Positions 1 through 12,829 of a stretch of 60,000 nt of DNA are shown here, one piece after another (position 1 is the first letter of the stretch; each line of letters starts with the position of its first letter). The stretch is from assembly GCA_014529385.2 (NCBI GenBank), contig CM043959.1, forward strand, positions 49,423,122 to 49,483,121, written 5' to 3'. This stretch comes from Adiantum capillus-veneris (lineage: Eukaryota; Streptophyta; Polypodiopsida; Polypodiales; Pteridaceae). Below the pieces are notes generated by a model that made no database searches, had not been told where the DNA came from, and saw nothing but the letters and a program-made list of their open reading frames with translations. The translations under genes were made by a program, and so were the position numbers.

Positions 1-639
1 TGAATGCTCATTGGACCCCTTGGGAGACTGTCCAATAGTCGTCTAGAGAGCTTAATTCTTATTGCTTCTTTTATCAAGGGTTTTTAAATGAATTTAGCTA
101 AAGGTGCTCTAGCCTAATTCTGATTGGTCCACCTCTATGGCCATTCAATAGGATTTGAGTGCACCTTGGGGGCAACTGGGCTAGCAAGCTGACATGTGTC
201 GCTCATTCCGTTTATGTAAAAGGGGCTTGCATGAGTGGGTGTGTGTGTGTGTGTGTGTGTGTGTTTCTCTCTCATCCCCTACTTGCAAGACTCGCCCCCT
301 CCTTTGTAGAATTCATGAAGACTTTCGGTACACACACAAAGCATCTAATTTTTACTAAGCTTGACCATTGGACACAACCTTTGAATTTTGGAACCTTAGT
401 ATTTTGGAAGTCTTAATGGGCTGAACCTTAAGGTCTTTGGAGCCCATTGTTGCACATTGCTCTTTTGCAGATGGCCCCCCGTTTGGATCCCTATTTTTCC
501 TCCTTGGGATCCCTACTGTTGCCGGTCTGCCAGGTTAACCAATATTCTAACTTTTTCTCCCCTGACACTTCCCCATATTAAATGATTAGTTTAACATGAG
601 AAAATCATTTAGGAGAATTAGACATTAGCTATTATGACA
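1..639 (-). mobile_element. LTR of a chromovirus-type retrotransposon, inverted copy, truncated by window edge
   Basis: Read on the minus strand this begins TGTCATAAT at 639 and runs to the window edge. It matches, base for base over long stretches, the plus-strand sequence 51792-52409, which starts TGTCATAAAA directly after the 3' end of a chromodomain retrotransposon. Shared blocks include the region around 480-620 (versus 51820-51970) and 1-160 (versus 52250-52410). The LTR is therefore present twice in opposite orientation about 51 kb apart. No polypurine tract is visible beside position 639, so this copy is more likely a solo or broken LTR than the 3' end of a full element. Confidence 0.8.
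239..264. repeat. (GT)n microsatellite
   Basis: Thirteen uninterrupted GT units inside the inverted LTR. The matching part of the copy near 52.2 kb lacks it, so it arose after the two copies diverged. Confidence 0.95.
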
Positions 640-1835
640 AGATGTGGCAAGCCATGCAAGAAATACTTACACGTGGCATGTGAGGTGGTGGATGACATGG
701 CACTTAAGGTGAAGTGGCATGCAAGGTGGCAATGGAGGGTGGTGGATGAGTTGGCAATTAGAGTGACATGGCAAGCCACGTGTTATGATCAAAGTGTTGA
801 CTGTTGTCATGTGGAAGGTGAGATGGGGTGATGACATGGACCTTTGGTGATGTGGCGGCCTCCTTGTATGAGGTGGACTAGCCAACTAGGATTGGGAGAG
901 TAGAACCAAGCCATGGTTGGTTGACAAAATTTTTAGGTTTGGGATTTACCAAACCTAAGGAGGTACACCTCAAGTGAATGGTGCAAGTGAAAACAATTAA
1001 AACAATGAAAACTTGTCTTTCCCTTACTCAAATTGACTCAAATTGTTTTCCATGAGGACCTTACAAGAGTTATGACATATATGAAAATCAAAATGAGTGG
1101 CAATGTAGATTATTTATTAGTTTTTTTTATAAACTATATCAAGGTTCTCTAAGAAATCTTTGTTCTTTTCTAAGGTAGATCTCTAAAAAATGAACCGTTG
1201 AAGTTTTTTTTTTTTGCATGTTCACATTCCTTGGGTCATAATCTATCAAATGACCGTTGGATCTTGCAAAATAAGTTCTACATCATTAGATATCTGGTGT
1301 AAAAAAATTAGGTTTTTATAAATAGAAATTCTAACAAAAAATGAATATTAATTATGCAAAGATCCAAAAATTATCAATAAATCAAGTTAAATTGCTTGCC
1401 AAGTGAACATTTCATGTGCAAGAGGGTAAGTAAAGAAAAAAAGCCCATAAAAAGTTATAAGTATTTCTTCATCAAGGTCACAATGTTGTGACAGGTTGAA
1501 CTAGATTAGTCCTTGCACAATAAAATTACCATTTAGATGTGAAAAAATGAAGATCAGAGCTTTCCATTGTGTTTGTAACTATGTGCTTTGTGTGGCTACC
1601 AAATCTTGCCTCTTCAAAGTAAGTGCAAGCAAGTCAAATATACGTAGGAATGGCAAAAAAGAGGTTGTTTCTTGGTTGTCTTGGTGGGGAAACTACTGAA
1701 CGTAGGTACACCTTATCATGCATACACTCAACCCCGAGTGATCTATCCAATAGTAGGCACTAGGTTCTCTCCACCCTTGAATGACGATGACGACAACTAT
1801 GACCTAGCTGAACCTGCCGATGTCCTGACAAATTC

Positions 1836-1892
<57 letters not shown>

Positions 1893-2238
1893 TTGGAGGT
1901 TGAGAGAGTAGGGGGTTGGAAGTTGGTGGTGCAACATGGAGGAGCAAGAGGGGTTGCAGTGGCCCAAAAAAAGGGCCACTTTCCACGGATGATAGAGGTT
2001 GACATTTGGTGGTAGTGAGTGGAAAGGGTGGAGGAGAAAGAAAATATCGCTCAAAAGCTCACATCTCCAAGCTTGCTGATTATCCTCTCCTTGGAGAGGC
2101 AAGTAGTAGTCAAGGATAAGAGGTAGGTGGAGGTGGTGGAAGAGGACTGGGAAAGAGAGGAGCAAAATAGGAGGAGAGGGTGGAGAAGAATCATGGGTGG
2201 CATTGGTAGTGATTCTCAAGGCCAAGATTAGTGTCAAC
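640..2238. other. Intergenic, no gene seen
   Basis: About 640-880 holds degenerate short repeats built on GTGGCATG and GATGACATGG, which create spurious open frames. The rest is AT-rich and has no recognisable coding or element structure apart from the (AG)n tract at 1839-1891. Confidence 0.5.
1839..1891. repeat. (AG)n microsatellite
   Basis: About 26 perfect AG units. Open frames crossing it encode only Arg-Glu or Ser-Leu runs and are artefacts. Confidence 0.97.
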
Positions 2239-2733
2239 TGCATGGACCTTCTTGCTCAATGCTATGTGCAAGCCACATGGGCTGCAAGCACATAACCTGT
2301 GCACATACAAGCTCTATAGCAACATATGGTGTGTCACTCACCTCTTGCGTTGTTGTTGTTGAGGAAATCTTGTGCGCACCAAGGAAGAGCCGCTACTGCT
2401 GCCCACCATCCTTGCTGTCGCAGTACTCATCGTTGCTTGATCGCCTATGCCCTCTCTCTCTGTCTGATGCTCACAAGATAAACATACCAAGAGGATAAGG
2501 CAAGAGCAAAGCTTAGTACCTTCACAATGAGAAAAAGCTAGGTTTACAATCCTTATCTATGGGTCTGTCCATGTCACTTATGGACATCCACATTTGGTTA
2601 GTCATCACTAAATAAGTCTGGTGTTCCTCTCATTGGATATCACCAACCCTTGAACATAAACCTATGGGACAGAAAAGCCTGACCCATGACTAAAAATATG
2701 AGAAAAGAATAATAATGGCATCATGGGTTAACA
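2239..2733 (-). mobile_element. Diverged LTR relic related to the gypsy LTR at 25995-26644
   Basis: On the plus strand the segment starts near TGCATGGACC and ends GGGTTAACA, the same ending as the LTR at 25995-26644. Shared landmarks in the same order are a GTGTGTCACTCACC block (about 2329 versus 26107), a CT-rich tract (2452-2464 versus the long CT run at 26235), an ACAATGAGA block followed by an AGGTTTA block, and the GGGTTAACA end. It is much more diverged than a paired LTR would be. No internal retroelement coding sequence or target duplication is visible beside it, so it is called a solo or relic LTR. The left boundary is approximate. Confidence 0.55.
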
Positions 2734-5700
2734 TGCCCCCCTTCTTGATGTAGATTCAATCCTCGGAAGCTATGAGCGTGGCAACTATGGCATGTACCAA
2801 ACTTGGATGGTAAGTAGTAGTGATCACAATCAAGATGTCTAGGTTGAAATACATGACCATGTTCTCTGCACTATTGCAACTCCTCAGCTGCACTTGATCC
2901 CTACAAAATCATCAAGAGAATAACACAGGGATTGCATTCTTGCAGGAATATGGTAAATTAAAAAGTATATGTAGTGAATAAGTATAAAGAATAAAATTTT
3001 AAACACACGCGTATGCATAATTAAACTCACTAGCACTTGTAGACTCTAGATTTGCTAATTTCACTGTCAGTAAGGAAATAAAGGCCAATTGTTAATCCCA
3101 TAGTCAATTAAGTTGTTTGAGAGGAGAGTGTTTCATGTCCCAGGGGGGCTGACTAGAAGCTATACCTAGAAGACCCTCAAGTTAAGGTATGATAAAGGAA
3201 ATCACACATGAAATCATCACCTGAATTAATTCCCTTTGGTTGACCCCCAAAGTGTTCGTGCTATAGATTTTGTTACCACGTAAAGCCTTAATTGACTTTG
3301 GTGGCTTTGCCATTTTCTTATTTTCAATTGTGTCTTTGGAGGGTCATCTTGACATTTCCCCACCCTCATCACAATAGTCAAACTTCATTTATAATACTTA
3401 AGCTAAAGGTCAAGAGGGATTAAGCCCACTAGAAAGCACTGAAGTCTGACACACTGCACATAATGCTTCATAATATCAAATTAAGAGCCTAAAGTAGCCC
3501 CACTGAGAATTAGGAAGGCATCTCCTAAGATATTAAGACAAGATCTCTAAAGCTCTACCTTGGTTAAACTAGCTGAGCTGAAACTCTTGATTAACAAACC
3601 TAAACAAGGACAATGAGGTAAAATTATATTGAATTTAAGGTAGAATACTTAAGCAAGTATGTTAGAAATTATATTATCGATAACTCTTGAAACATGCAAG
3701 CATGAATGCTAGAAAAAGAAACATTTGTTTTTTGTTGGCCGCAATTCTTCGATGTGTTTTGGTGTGGACATGCCAAGGACCACTCGGGAATGACATTAAC
3801 TATTTATTGAAAATCATGAAAGAAAAATATACAACCCTAACCTATCTATCTATACCACACTACATGATCAAGAGAAGAGGATAGTGTATAGATTGGCTGG
3901 AAGCCCTAAGGCTAAACCTCTATCCTCATCATCTTCAAGATAAATCAAGTCATCCTCAATGAGACCATGGGTTTCATTCATGAAATTTGATAAATCTTCC
4001 TCATCATCGCATGCACGTAGGTTCACTAAAAATTACACTAAGCATGGATATTCATCTTGCTCAAAAGGATAAGCTTGTGAAATTGAAGAGATGTTCTCTA
4101 TCAAGTAGAGATCACTCATGGTCAATAGACGTATCAACCATTCTAATTCCTCAAAATTTTCCTCACATGCTAGTTTAGCTAAGAAATCCCATTCAGAGGT
4201 AAGCACATGGTAGATCATGTGAAACACTTAAGAAAAGTAAAGAGGGTACCTCTCATTAAGTGTAGAAGTGGATGACTCTGGTGACTATCTATATCTATGA
4301 ACACAAATAGATTTTGATTAGGTTCGAGGAATTCTAGGACGCTGGTGTGCATGATGTGACATTGTGAGTTTTGTGGATTTTTGATGTCTCATTCTCGTTT
4401 TCTTTTTCTTTTCTTTTTCTTGGCTAGTCTAAGTATAAGGATATATATATACATTCCCTAATATTCAGGGTTAGAAGGTCAGGTTATACAAATTGGCGAG
4501 CGAGTATTTTCGAGAAACAAAATCATTGAGCAAGTCCCTTCAGACATTCTTTGTTACTTAGAGCAAATTGCAAAAGTGCAATCGGGTTTTCCAATGTTTG
4601 TGATGTCGCTCTCCTCACCATGAAGATCATTGTTATTAAATTCCTCTTTGATGATTGACACACAAAGAACACTTGATCGTTGCATAGAGGATAGTGAGCC
4701 CAAGACCCTCTTCCTTTTCTTTGAGAGGCTCTCCTAATTGCAGGACTACACGGCACAATCACTTACTAACAACCCCTTAAATCACTGCACAATCACTACT
4801 AACAATCATAATTTGCACAATGTCAGTTATCATATAATCAATACACTCATTGTAATCAACACACTCTTTCCATGTTGAACGCCAAGCATGAGGTAAAGTC
4901 TAGCTATCTGTAAGCTGTGATAACAAAATTATAGCATAACTTGATTCTTATGAGGAGATACCAAAGATGAAGTTCCATTGTTATAGCATCAAAAAAATTG
5001 AGATTAGGACGCCTTTATGCCACAAATAGAATAAGCTTTATCACACAATGCAACTACATGACATTGTTTGAGCTAGTGGCTTTGTAATCATGAAGAACTA
5101 ACCAATTTCAAAACGGCTTTAAATATTGAAGAATCTATATCTACAATATCACTATAAAAAGAAAATTGAAGTTTTTCCTTCCTTCCATAGCCTCTATCTT
5201 CAAGCTCACTTTACCTAACAACAATGGCCATGTTCAATGTGATTATCAAATGCTAGCTATTTGGGATTTTTAAACCAAAATCAATATTGTCACTCTATTT
5301 ATAAACAAAATCATCAAGAAAGAAGACAAATTGTTGCATTCATGACATCAAAACATTCATAACATTAAAGAAACAAAATCTATTCAATAGAACAAAAAAA
5401 AAGCCCGAATCCCTTCAAACATGGAACCAAAGAAATAGTCCTCGGTTGTTAGCATATGATTTTTGGAACCATTCTACATTGGTGTGGGACTGTTATGACA
5501 TAGCTATCGGTGCTTGCGACAAGTTGAGGGCACCTACCTTCTACTGTTCTAGCACTTTCCACTTGTATTATCCACTTGGAATACATTTCCATCTATATGC
5601 TAATGGGCATGTTCTTTTTTATTGGGATACATAGGCCAAGTGCTTTTTCTTGCGGGCTGGCAATAGTAGTAAACATCGAGGGAGATTAGACGAGTAGTCA

Positions 5701-6540
5701 GCTTCCTTCAAGTCTTTCTGGGCTTGCAAACTGTAACTTTAATGTACCTATTGTACATGAAAATACACCAAGTATTCCACATCCTTTTCAGTATGTTGAC
5801 TAGCAATGATCATGCTATGCATGTCCTTGATGATATTCTGAGTGTTAAACTTTGGCTACTTTTTGTGGGTGCCCTACATTGCAACATCATTGTAGCATGT
5901 ACAACAAGTCACCTGCCATATAATTTTAAGATTGGTTTTGACAAAACATGCTCTTCAATTGTATCTTTAAAGTAGCTTTGACTCATGTGCATATGACACC
6001 CGTTGTTTTTGCAATCAGCCCCTTTCCCTGCTCTGCAATTGTTCTAATTGAACACATTCATTCAAATATCGTTCCCGCAAATTTTTGGCACATTGACATT
6101 GGTCTTGCTTCTACCCAAATAGTTGTTCTTGGCTCCATTTCCTTCTTGGTGCTTTGGTTTCTTGTAGTTTTTTTGGCATTCACACTTTGATTGGGAGGAT
6201 TGTAGGTGCCCTTGCTAAGGCTGCTGTCATAGTTTTGTTTAAAGTGAAGACAACGACATAAGCATCTAGGTCCATTGAAGACCTTGCCATATTGGACCTC
6301 CTCTTTGGCATTGTGATGGTGAGTGTATATTTAGAAAAAGCAGGCATATTAACGTTTTTGGCATCATAAGGTGGAAATCACCTTCTATGTAGAGTGTGCA
6401 TACTTAGCTCCATCTCAATTTCCCTTTTCACAACTGAAGCATGCTCTTTAGTGTTGCCAGAGAGTTTGTCTCAAAGCTTTGCATGCAGAAAAACTTATCG
6501 TCGAAGCCTCTTCGATTGGCAAACAATGCAATATAGATCC
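2734..6540. other. Intergenic, no supported gene
   Basis: AT-rich sequence with only short, low-quality open frames. Minus-strand readings near 3890-4230 and 5870-6330 look faintly protein-like, with lysine/asparagine-rich and acidic stretches. I could not match them to a family and they contain stops, so no gene is called. Confidence 0.5.
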
Positions 6541-6543
6541 TAC

Positions 6544-6858
<315 letters not shown>

Positions 6859-6973
6859 GCATTCATCTACATTGACAATGGTCCCAGTCATGATCTTAGA
6901 AGACGATTCACACAATCAAATGCACTCTTGTCAAATCTGATAATGGGATTTCCACAAACCTACTGTCTTTACC

Positions 6974-6975
<2 letters not shown>

Positions 6976-7049
<74 letters not shown>
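6976..7049. repeat. (CT)n microsatellite
   Basis: About 37 perfect CT units inside duplication copy 1. Confidence 0.97.
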
Positions 7050-7052
<3 letters not shown>

Positions 7053-7243
7053 GCCCCCGTGACAAACTTGAACTACATTTGAAGTTGGTATGTGGACAGA
7101 TTAATTTTGTCATAAGCAAGCGAGTCCATATCTATTTGTAGAAACATATTTAACCTTCGAGTTTTCCTTAGTCTCTCTCTCATGTATGCACGTCTCGTGT
7201 ACGTGTGCGTATACACACTCATCGCAACAATCAACAACTTAGT

Positions 7244-7270
7244 GGGGGAGGGGAGGGGAGGGGAGGGGGG
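7244..7270 (+). repeat. (GGGGA)n G-rich minisatellite, quadruplex-prone
   Basis: Five runs of four or more G separated by single A. This satisfies a G-quadruplex pattern on the plus strand. The duplicated copy near 8643-8656 has only a shorter G-rich remnant. Confidence 0.85.
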
Positions 7271-7581
7271 TAGCACAATTGCTCGTGACTCGTGAAGGTC
7301 TCAATTTTTCAAGAACTTTAAGAAAGAGTATATGAGTGTCTCTTTAAAATAATTTTTTAAAATTTTAAAATATAAAATTACACAATTTGTTCAAATAATA
7401 TCAATATTGGTCTTGAAAATTTTCCCTTTTAAATTGCATTCAAAAGCAAAATCCCCCTCAAATTTATCTTTTTTGTATGATTTAATAGAGTAGAAAGTCT
7501 TTTGTCAAAAAAAAAAACAAAGTAAGTTTTTTGCTTTTTCATTGTCAAAAGGCTTTTCATTCATACTGTCTTACCCTTCAT

Positions 7582-7588
7582 TTATATT

Positions 7589-7625
<37 letters not shown>

Positions 7626-7729
7626 GTATGTATGTATGTATGTGTGTGTGTGTTTGTGTGTATATGTATATATGTATATATGTATACATATATATATGGA
7701 AATATTTAGAGAGAGAGAGAGAGAGAGAG
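7582..7729. repeat. Compound microsatellite (TA)n(CA)n(TATG)n(GT)n(TA-rich)(GA)n
   Basis: Successive blocks of TA, CA, TATG, GT and ATATGT-type repeats run to about 7698. A GA tract follows at 7708-7729. Confidence 0.93.
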
Positions 7730-7982
7730 TTTTTGCAGAGTGTGGTTTTGGTGGAACGGCCTATTTTTCAAGGTTTGTTGTCATCCTCTCTCCATTTAGC
7801 TTACCATGGAATTTTACTATCTTTAGGAGCCACTTTACTTGTAGTTTTTGGTTTTTTTTCATTTGCGCATGTGCGGCTAGTTGTACTTGGTTCTCACAAT
7901 TCCAATTTGTTGCTTTGGTTCTCTCATATTCATCATCATCTGGGCATTCTGAGAGATTTTTCAAGTAATACGAATAAGCCTC

Positions 7983-7988
<6 letters not shown>

Positions 7989-8027
<39 letters not shown>
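7989..8027. repeat. (GA)n microsatellite
   Basis: About 19 perfect GA units. Confidence 0.96.
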
Positions 8028-8028
<1 letters not shown>

Positions 8029-8144
8029 AATTAAAAATTCCTTTTTATTGCCAACACGTAGTAGATTGGTTATCCAAATTCCCTTCTAAGGAACAGATTC
8101 AAAGTCCCAAATTTATTGGAGGTAGTACTAATTTTCTTCTTCTT

Positions 8145-8148
<4 letters not shown>

Positions 8149-8242
<94 letters not shown>

Positions 8243-8251
8243 ACACACACA
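8149..8251. repeat. Compound microsatellite (CT)n(TA)n(CA)n
   Basis: CT to 8199, TA to 8239, CA to 8251. Confidence 0.96.
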
Positions 8252-8342
8252 ACGTCTCTTTGCTCTCTTCTTCTTGTTGATTGGCTTGCTCTTTTAACTC
8301 ACACAACCTCTCTCTTCTCTCTTCTTCTCTTTGAACGATGCC

Positions 8343-8345
<3 letters not shown>

Positions 8346-8423
<78 letters not shown>
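8346..8423. repeat. Compound microsatellite (CT)n(CA)n
   Basis: About 20 CT units run directly into about 19 CA units. Confidence 0.96.
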
Positions 8424-8425
<2 letters not shown>

Positions 8426-8538
8426 CATGCTCGTGCCTTCGTAGTGGCCTACCCATGATCTTAGAAGCAAATTCACACAAGCAAGTGCACTCTTGTCGAA
8501 TCTGACAATGGCCTTTCCACAAACCTCCTCTCTTTACC

Positions 8539-8540
<2 letters not shown>

Positions 8541-8604
<64 letters not shown>
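8541..8604. repeat. Compound microsatellite (CT)n(CA)n
   Basis: Occupies the position of the pure CT tract 6976-7049 in the other duplication copy. Confidence 0.96.
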
Positions 8605-8607
<3 letters not shown>

Positions 8608-8784
8608 GCTACACACATTCACGTAACAATCAACAACTCGATGGGAGAGGGGATGGGGTAGCACGTTTGCTTGCAACACGTGGAGGTGTCAAATTTTCAA
8701 GAACTTTAAGAAAGAGTATAGGAGTGCCTGCCTAGAGTAATTTTTAACAATTTTAAAATACAAAATTATAAAATTTGTCAATGT

Positions 8785-9183
8785 AATATCACTATTGATC
8801 TTGAAAAAACCCCTTTGATTTTTTTTCCAAATATATCTTCAAATTCAAAAGTCAAATTTGCATTGAACAGTAAAATTCCCCTTCAATTTACCTTTTTTCT
8901 ATGAGGCATATTTAACATGATATATTTACCCTCTTGTGTAAGTGAAAAGTCTTTTGGCAAAAGTAAAGAAAAAATTATTTTAATATAATATAAATATTGG
9001 TCTTGAAAAAATTCCTTTGAATTTTTTTTCCAAATATATCTTCAAATTCAAAAGTCAAATTTGGATTGAGCAGTAAAATTCCCCTTCAATTTACCTTTTT
9101 TCTATGAGGCATATTTAACATGATACATTACCCTCTTGTGTAAGTGAAAAGTCTTTTGGCAAAAGAAAATAAATAATTCTTTT
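8785..9183. repeat. Tandem duplication of an approximately 200-bp AT-rich unit
   Basis: Units about 8785-8980 and 8987-9183 are nearly identical over TCTTGAAAAA, a TTCCAAATATATCTTC block, a TAAAATTCCCCTTC block and an AAAGTCTTTTGGC block. A third, more diverged copy lies at about 7395-7500 in duplication copy 1. Confidence 0.9.
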
Positions 9184-9528
9184 GACTTTTCATTGTCAAA
9201 AGGATTGTCAAATGGTCACTCCAGCCAGTTTTCCCCCTTCACTTTTGCAATTTAGATTAGAGGTTTTGTAAAAACATTTAAAGTGAACCAATGGGTGACA
9301 CATGGAGACCTTCTCCTTCTTTAAAATATTTAAGATATAGAAGTTCCTTTGACTTTACAATTGTAGGATTGAGAGCCTTTTCATTTTCTACCATCTTAGT
9401 ACTTATCCTTCACTTTTGGATTTCAAATTAAATTTTTTAAAAGGTTCTCTTTGAGATGAAGCAGAGTGTGACATGTGGAGGGTCTCTCCTTCCTTGAAAA
9501 TTTTAAGCTGCATAATAAAGAGTATAGA

Positions 9529-9654
9529 TTGCTGAAGCCATTTCTGCTTGCATTGGCAAGCAATGCAATAAGGTTATGTTGCCGAAGCCTTTTTTCTCGC
9601 ATTGGAAACCATTTCAATAAGGTTGTGCTTCAAAAGCATTTTCTACTTGTTGGT
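9529..9654. repeat. Short tandem repeat, unit about 50 bp, 2.5 copies
   Basis: Units start TTGCTGAAGCC (9529), TTGCCGAAGCC (9579) and CTTCAAAAGC (9628), each followed by a TTGCATTGG-like and an AATAAGGTT-like block. Confidence 0.7.
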
Positions 9655-9677
9655 CGCTCACATTGTCTCTATCCTAG

Positions 9678-9731
9678 TGAAACCTGTCGAACCAGTCTGT
9701 GCCCACACAGGACGGTTTCAACAGGTTCATA
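9678..9731. other. Imperfect palindrome (hairpin)
   Basis: Outer arms TGAAACCTGT and ACAGGTTCA, inner arms around GTCTGTG and CACAGGAC, with CCCA at the centre. No function is assigned. It could be the end of a small mobile element. Confidence 0.5.
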
Positions 9732-11922
9732 ATATACAATGAAGGTCTTTTTACTATATAAGACTATCTCCAATACAGCAGAGAGGACTGTTCGGGAGGT
9801 AAAGCGGAGCCGACTGCTGATGATTGGGCCAAGCACGGCAGGCGTAGGAGGGAGTTGACATAGGCTATTGCGTAGCTACAACTCCATTTCATTGGCTAGC
9901 CAAATATAGCATGCTGGTTAAAGTTTTGGGAGGTGATCATGAGTGTTTGGAGTTTATTGAGCGGACAAGTTGCATTCAATTGTCGATGCGCGGGGCCACA
10001 AGGGCCATGTGCCCGAGTGAAGGGAAGGGGCTTGATTCTGTAGGGAGGTTGTCTCTATGAGCTGATGCACAACGGTGTCTAATGTCAAGTATAGGGAGTG
10101 CCAATCTCCAAGTCCACGCATCCTACAAGGGTAAGGGACTGGACGAGGAGGGGGATGGGGGTCTCACACTTCAAGAACAGAGAGGCCAAGGGTGTAAGCT
10201 GAGGCCAAATTTCCCAAACACCACCGGTTTGAATACCAATTTTTATTAAAATCACCCTACCCTCATGACCCTTCTCCTCCCTGTTCTATTGTAACCAATC
10301 CGTGCCGTCCGGACTAGTTGCAGCAAAAGACTAGGGAGGGGTAGGGTCATTTCTTTTAAAAAAAATGCCAAGCAGACAAGGGATCTGTTGTAGCATGTAG
10401 TGCCACATGCAAAGAAGATGGCACATCAGGCAAAGAAAGTGTCACCACAGGCATGTAATTCAGCTGAGTGCCTCTTGACCAAACGATGGTGAGACGGCAT
10501 GATGTTGAGGTGCTGGTAGTGAATGATAGTACAACGACACTTGCAATGTGATGGCGAGAAATGCGAGGGCTTTTTTTTCCATGATTTAAGGGACCGAGGC
10601 ATTGGATTGCAGCCACCCACAGACGTCACGTGTAGAAGAAACAACTATACTCTTGTGATGTTGCTCTTGTTTACATGCTACTGCAAAGGATCCTGGCAGG
10701 CTTTGGAAGCTTTAAGTGGCCATTATGTGAGTTAGGCAGGCCTTGATATCCTAGGACCTTGGGTGTTTTTAGCAATGAGAGCACTCATAGTATAGGACCT
10801 TTTTAGAAATTGTTGCTTCATGATTTTACCTCTACATCTAGTAGGAAAATGCACCTGAGACTTGGGCGTTTTTGTGCAAAAGAACTTGCATTTGGCTATG
10901 GGTTGGATCACTTGTGTTTAATGATGATAATAGACTCATTAGGCAAGAAATTGTCCTCACAAAAAGTGGTTCCAAAAGCAGTCTTTTGAAGGTCCCTGCA
11001 AGGCACCTCTTCAAGATTTATTTTATCCTTGAATTTGCAATTAGAAGATCTTGGAGAATTAAGAGGTAGCTTAGAAGCCAATGTTGCACAAGCTACCACA
11101 AAACTTAAGCGAGATGATAACTTTTTGTAATTAGTAAACTGAAGCTTGCCACAACGCTTTTACTACCTCTTATCAAAATACCTTGCCACTTTTCTATTGT
11201 CTTGGGCACCTCCCTTATATTATTTTCTAAGACCTCATGCATGTCAGCAGCTATGTTCACAAATACAAAAGACAACAATAAAATCCATGACAGCTAGACA
11301 TGCTAACCTCTCAATCAATTTTACTTGCTTGTACAGGCATCTGCTTAATTCTCAAAAATGAACTGTGTTTTGCTGAGATTTTCCACTATAACTATGAATC
11401 TGTCAATTTCTCTCTCAAGCACATATATCTAGTTTTCTTCGTATTTATTAACTTTTAAAGGACCACTCTCGATGTGATGCAACCATTTTGAGAAGCGATG
11501 ACAAACTTCTATGCTTCCTTGGTTGATTTTTCCCCGTTCATGGTCTTATCCATCAAGACAAGACCCAATTTGCACTTGCAAGATTTTATTAGAGAATGTT
11601 GTTGTTTGTAAATCTGTTTGAGTAAAGGAGACTTTAGGAATCATCTTTTGTCACAACTAAGCAAAGAAAAAACTAAATGCTTACCTGTTTCACATGAGTC
11701 TCATAGAATGGGTCCTTAATCTCTTGTGTTCTTAGCAGATCTTAACATGGATTAACTATTAGTCAAGTCTAGTAAAAAGCAGTAGAAAAATCATACCTCA
11801 AGAATCTTGTTGAGATGATCATGAGGCAGTTGGGTATGCTTGAGCTTATCATGCATGCATTGGGCATATCAATTCATCATTTCCACTATGGGAGGGCTGC
11901 TCAAGAGTGCTTTACCATGAAG

Positions 11923-11970
<48 letters not shown>

Positions 11971-12825
11971 CAAAGATACTATGCTTGTTCTCACTTGCTT
12001 TAGGCAATTGTTTTTGCTTGCTTACAAAAGTGGAGTTGTTTCATGCTTTAGGAGGTTCTTAGATAGCATTGTAGTCTTACTAGGTTGTGTGTTGACTTTT
12101 TTGTAAAATCTAGGTGCCACATTTTTGGTGTGCTATTTTTGAGAGGAGATATGCCACATGGACTTGAATTATATATGGTTCAAGTATGAAGAGTTTGCTT
12201 GTCTCTTGAGTATTCAATTTTCATAATGGTTTTACACTCTCATTTTTTGTCAAGATTTTTGGTAGTGAAAGTAATGTGCATGTCATAAAATTTTCTTTAA
12301 TGATTTTTTATCTTGTATCAATTTTCTCGGATTTATCTTTGCTCGTTTTTTTTTGCTTGGTGATTCAAAGCCCTCAAAAGGTCAAGGAAGGAAGGATATG
12401 TGGGAATTCACAAGAAGATACACGGTAAGTTGCATTCGCCCCTTCTTTGGGTATATCATACGTCTAAACGGATGTCATCACCCTTTGAAACTAGTTACTC
12501 CAATTGATAGTAGGTGAGGAATTTAGCCAATAGTTTTGTATTACCTTAGGTGGCTCATCAAGTTGCAAGAGTGGCAAGGCACTTTCCCGGGAACTAACTT
12601 GAAGTGTTTCATCATGCGATATTTAACAATGGGAGGTATAGATTGTCTTATAGCTTTGTGGGGAATCATTGTGGTAGGTGTAGGTTTTGTAAAAGCTTTT
12701 ACATCTATGGATGCATTACATGAGTATCTATAAGAATATGCGACTCCCCCCTTCCTGAGCTAGGTAGAATAGATTAGTCTCACTTTGGAACCCAAACTAG
12801 TTGCGGAATAGGTGTGTAGTATTTT
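9732..12825. other. Intergenic, no supported gene
   Basis: 9780-10340 is more GC-rich than its surroundings but has no recognisable element ends. 10340-12825 is AT-rich with only short frames. The only clear feature is the GA microsatellite at 11926-11968. Confidence 0.5.
11926..11968. repeat. (GA)n microsatellite
   Basis: About 21 perfect GA units. Confidence 0.96.
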
Positions 12826-12829
12826 GTGA

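Larger units (their letters stand above)
6886..7580. repeat. Segmental duplication, copy 1
   Basis: Similar in order and sequence to 8451-9220. Shared parts are CATGATCTTAGA, then CACTCTTGTCRAATCTGA, then a CTTTACCAACTCTCT block leading into (CT)n, then AAGAACTTTAAGAAAGAGTA, then AT-rich sequence ending in a CATTGTCAAAAGG block. Microsatellite tracts differ in length and type between the copies. No coding potential is seen. Confidence 0.8.
8451..9220. repeat. Segmental duplication, copy 2
   Basis: Counterpart of 6886-7580, same orientation. This copy has an internal tandem amplification at 8785-9183 that copy 1 lacks, which explains its greater length. Confidence 0.8.

Noticed and set aside
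3890-4230. Minus-strand coding gene with an acidic stretch
   Set aside because: Frames are short with stops, there is no family match and no splice support.
5870-6330. Decayed copia gag or transposase on the minus strand
   Set aside because: Some Cys/His and basic patches are seen, but no ordered zinc-knuckle or catalytic motif could be confirmed.
9529-9654. CRISPR-like array
   Set aside because: The units are contiguous tandem copies without spacers, and the context is a plant nuclear genome.
10356-10644. Minus-strand ORFs of 72-86 residues
   Set aside because: Two overlapping frames of similar length with no domain. Typical of chance open frames.
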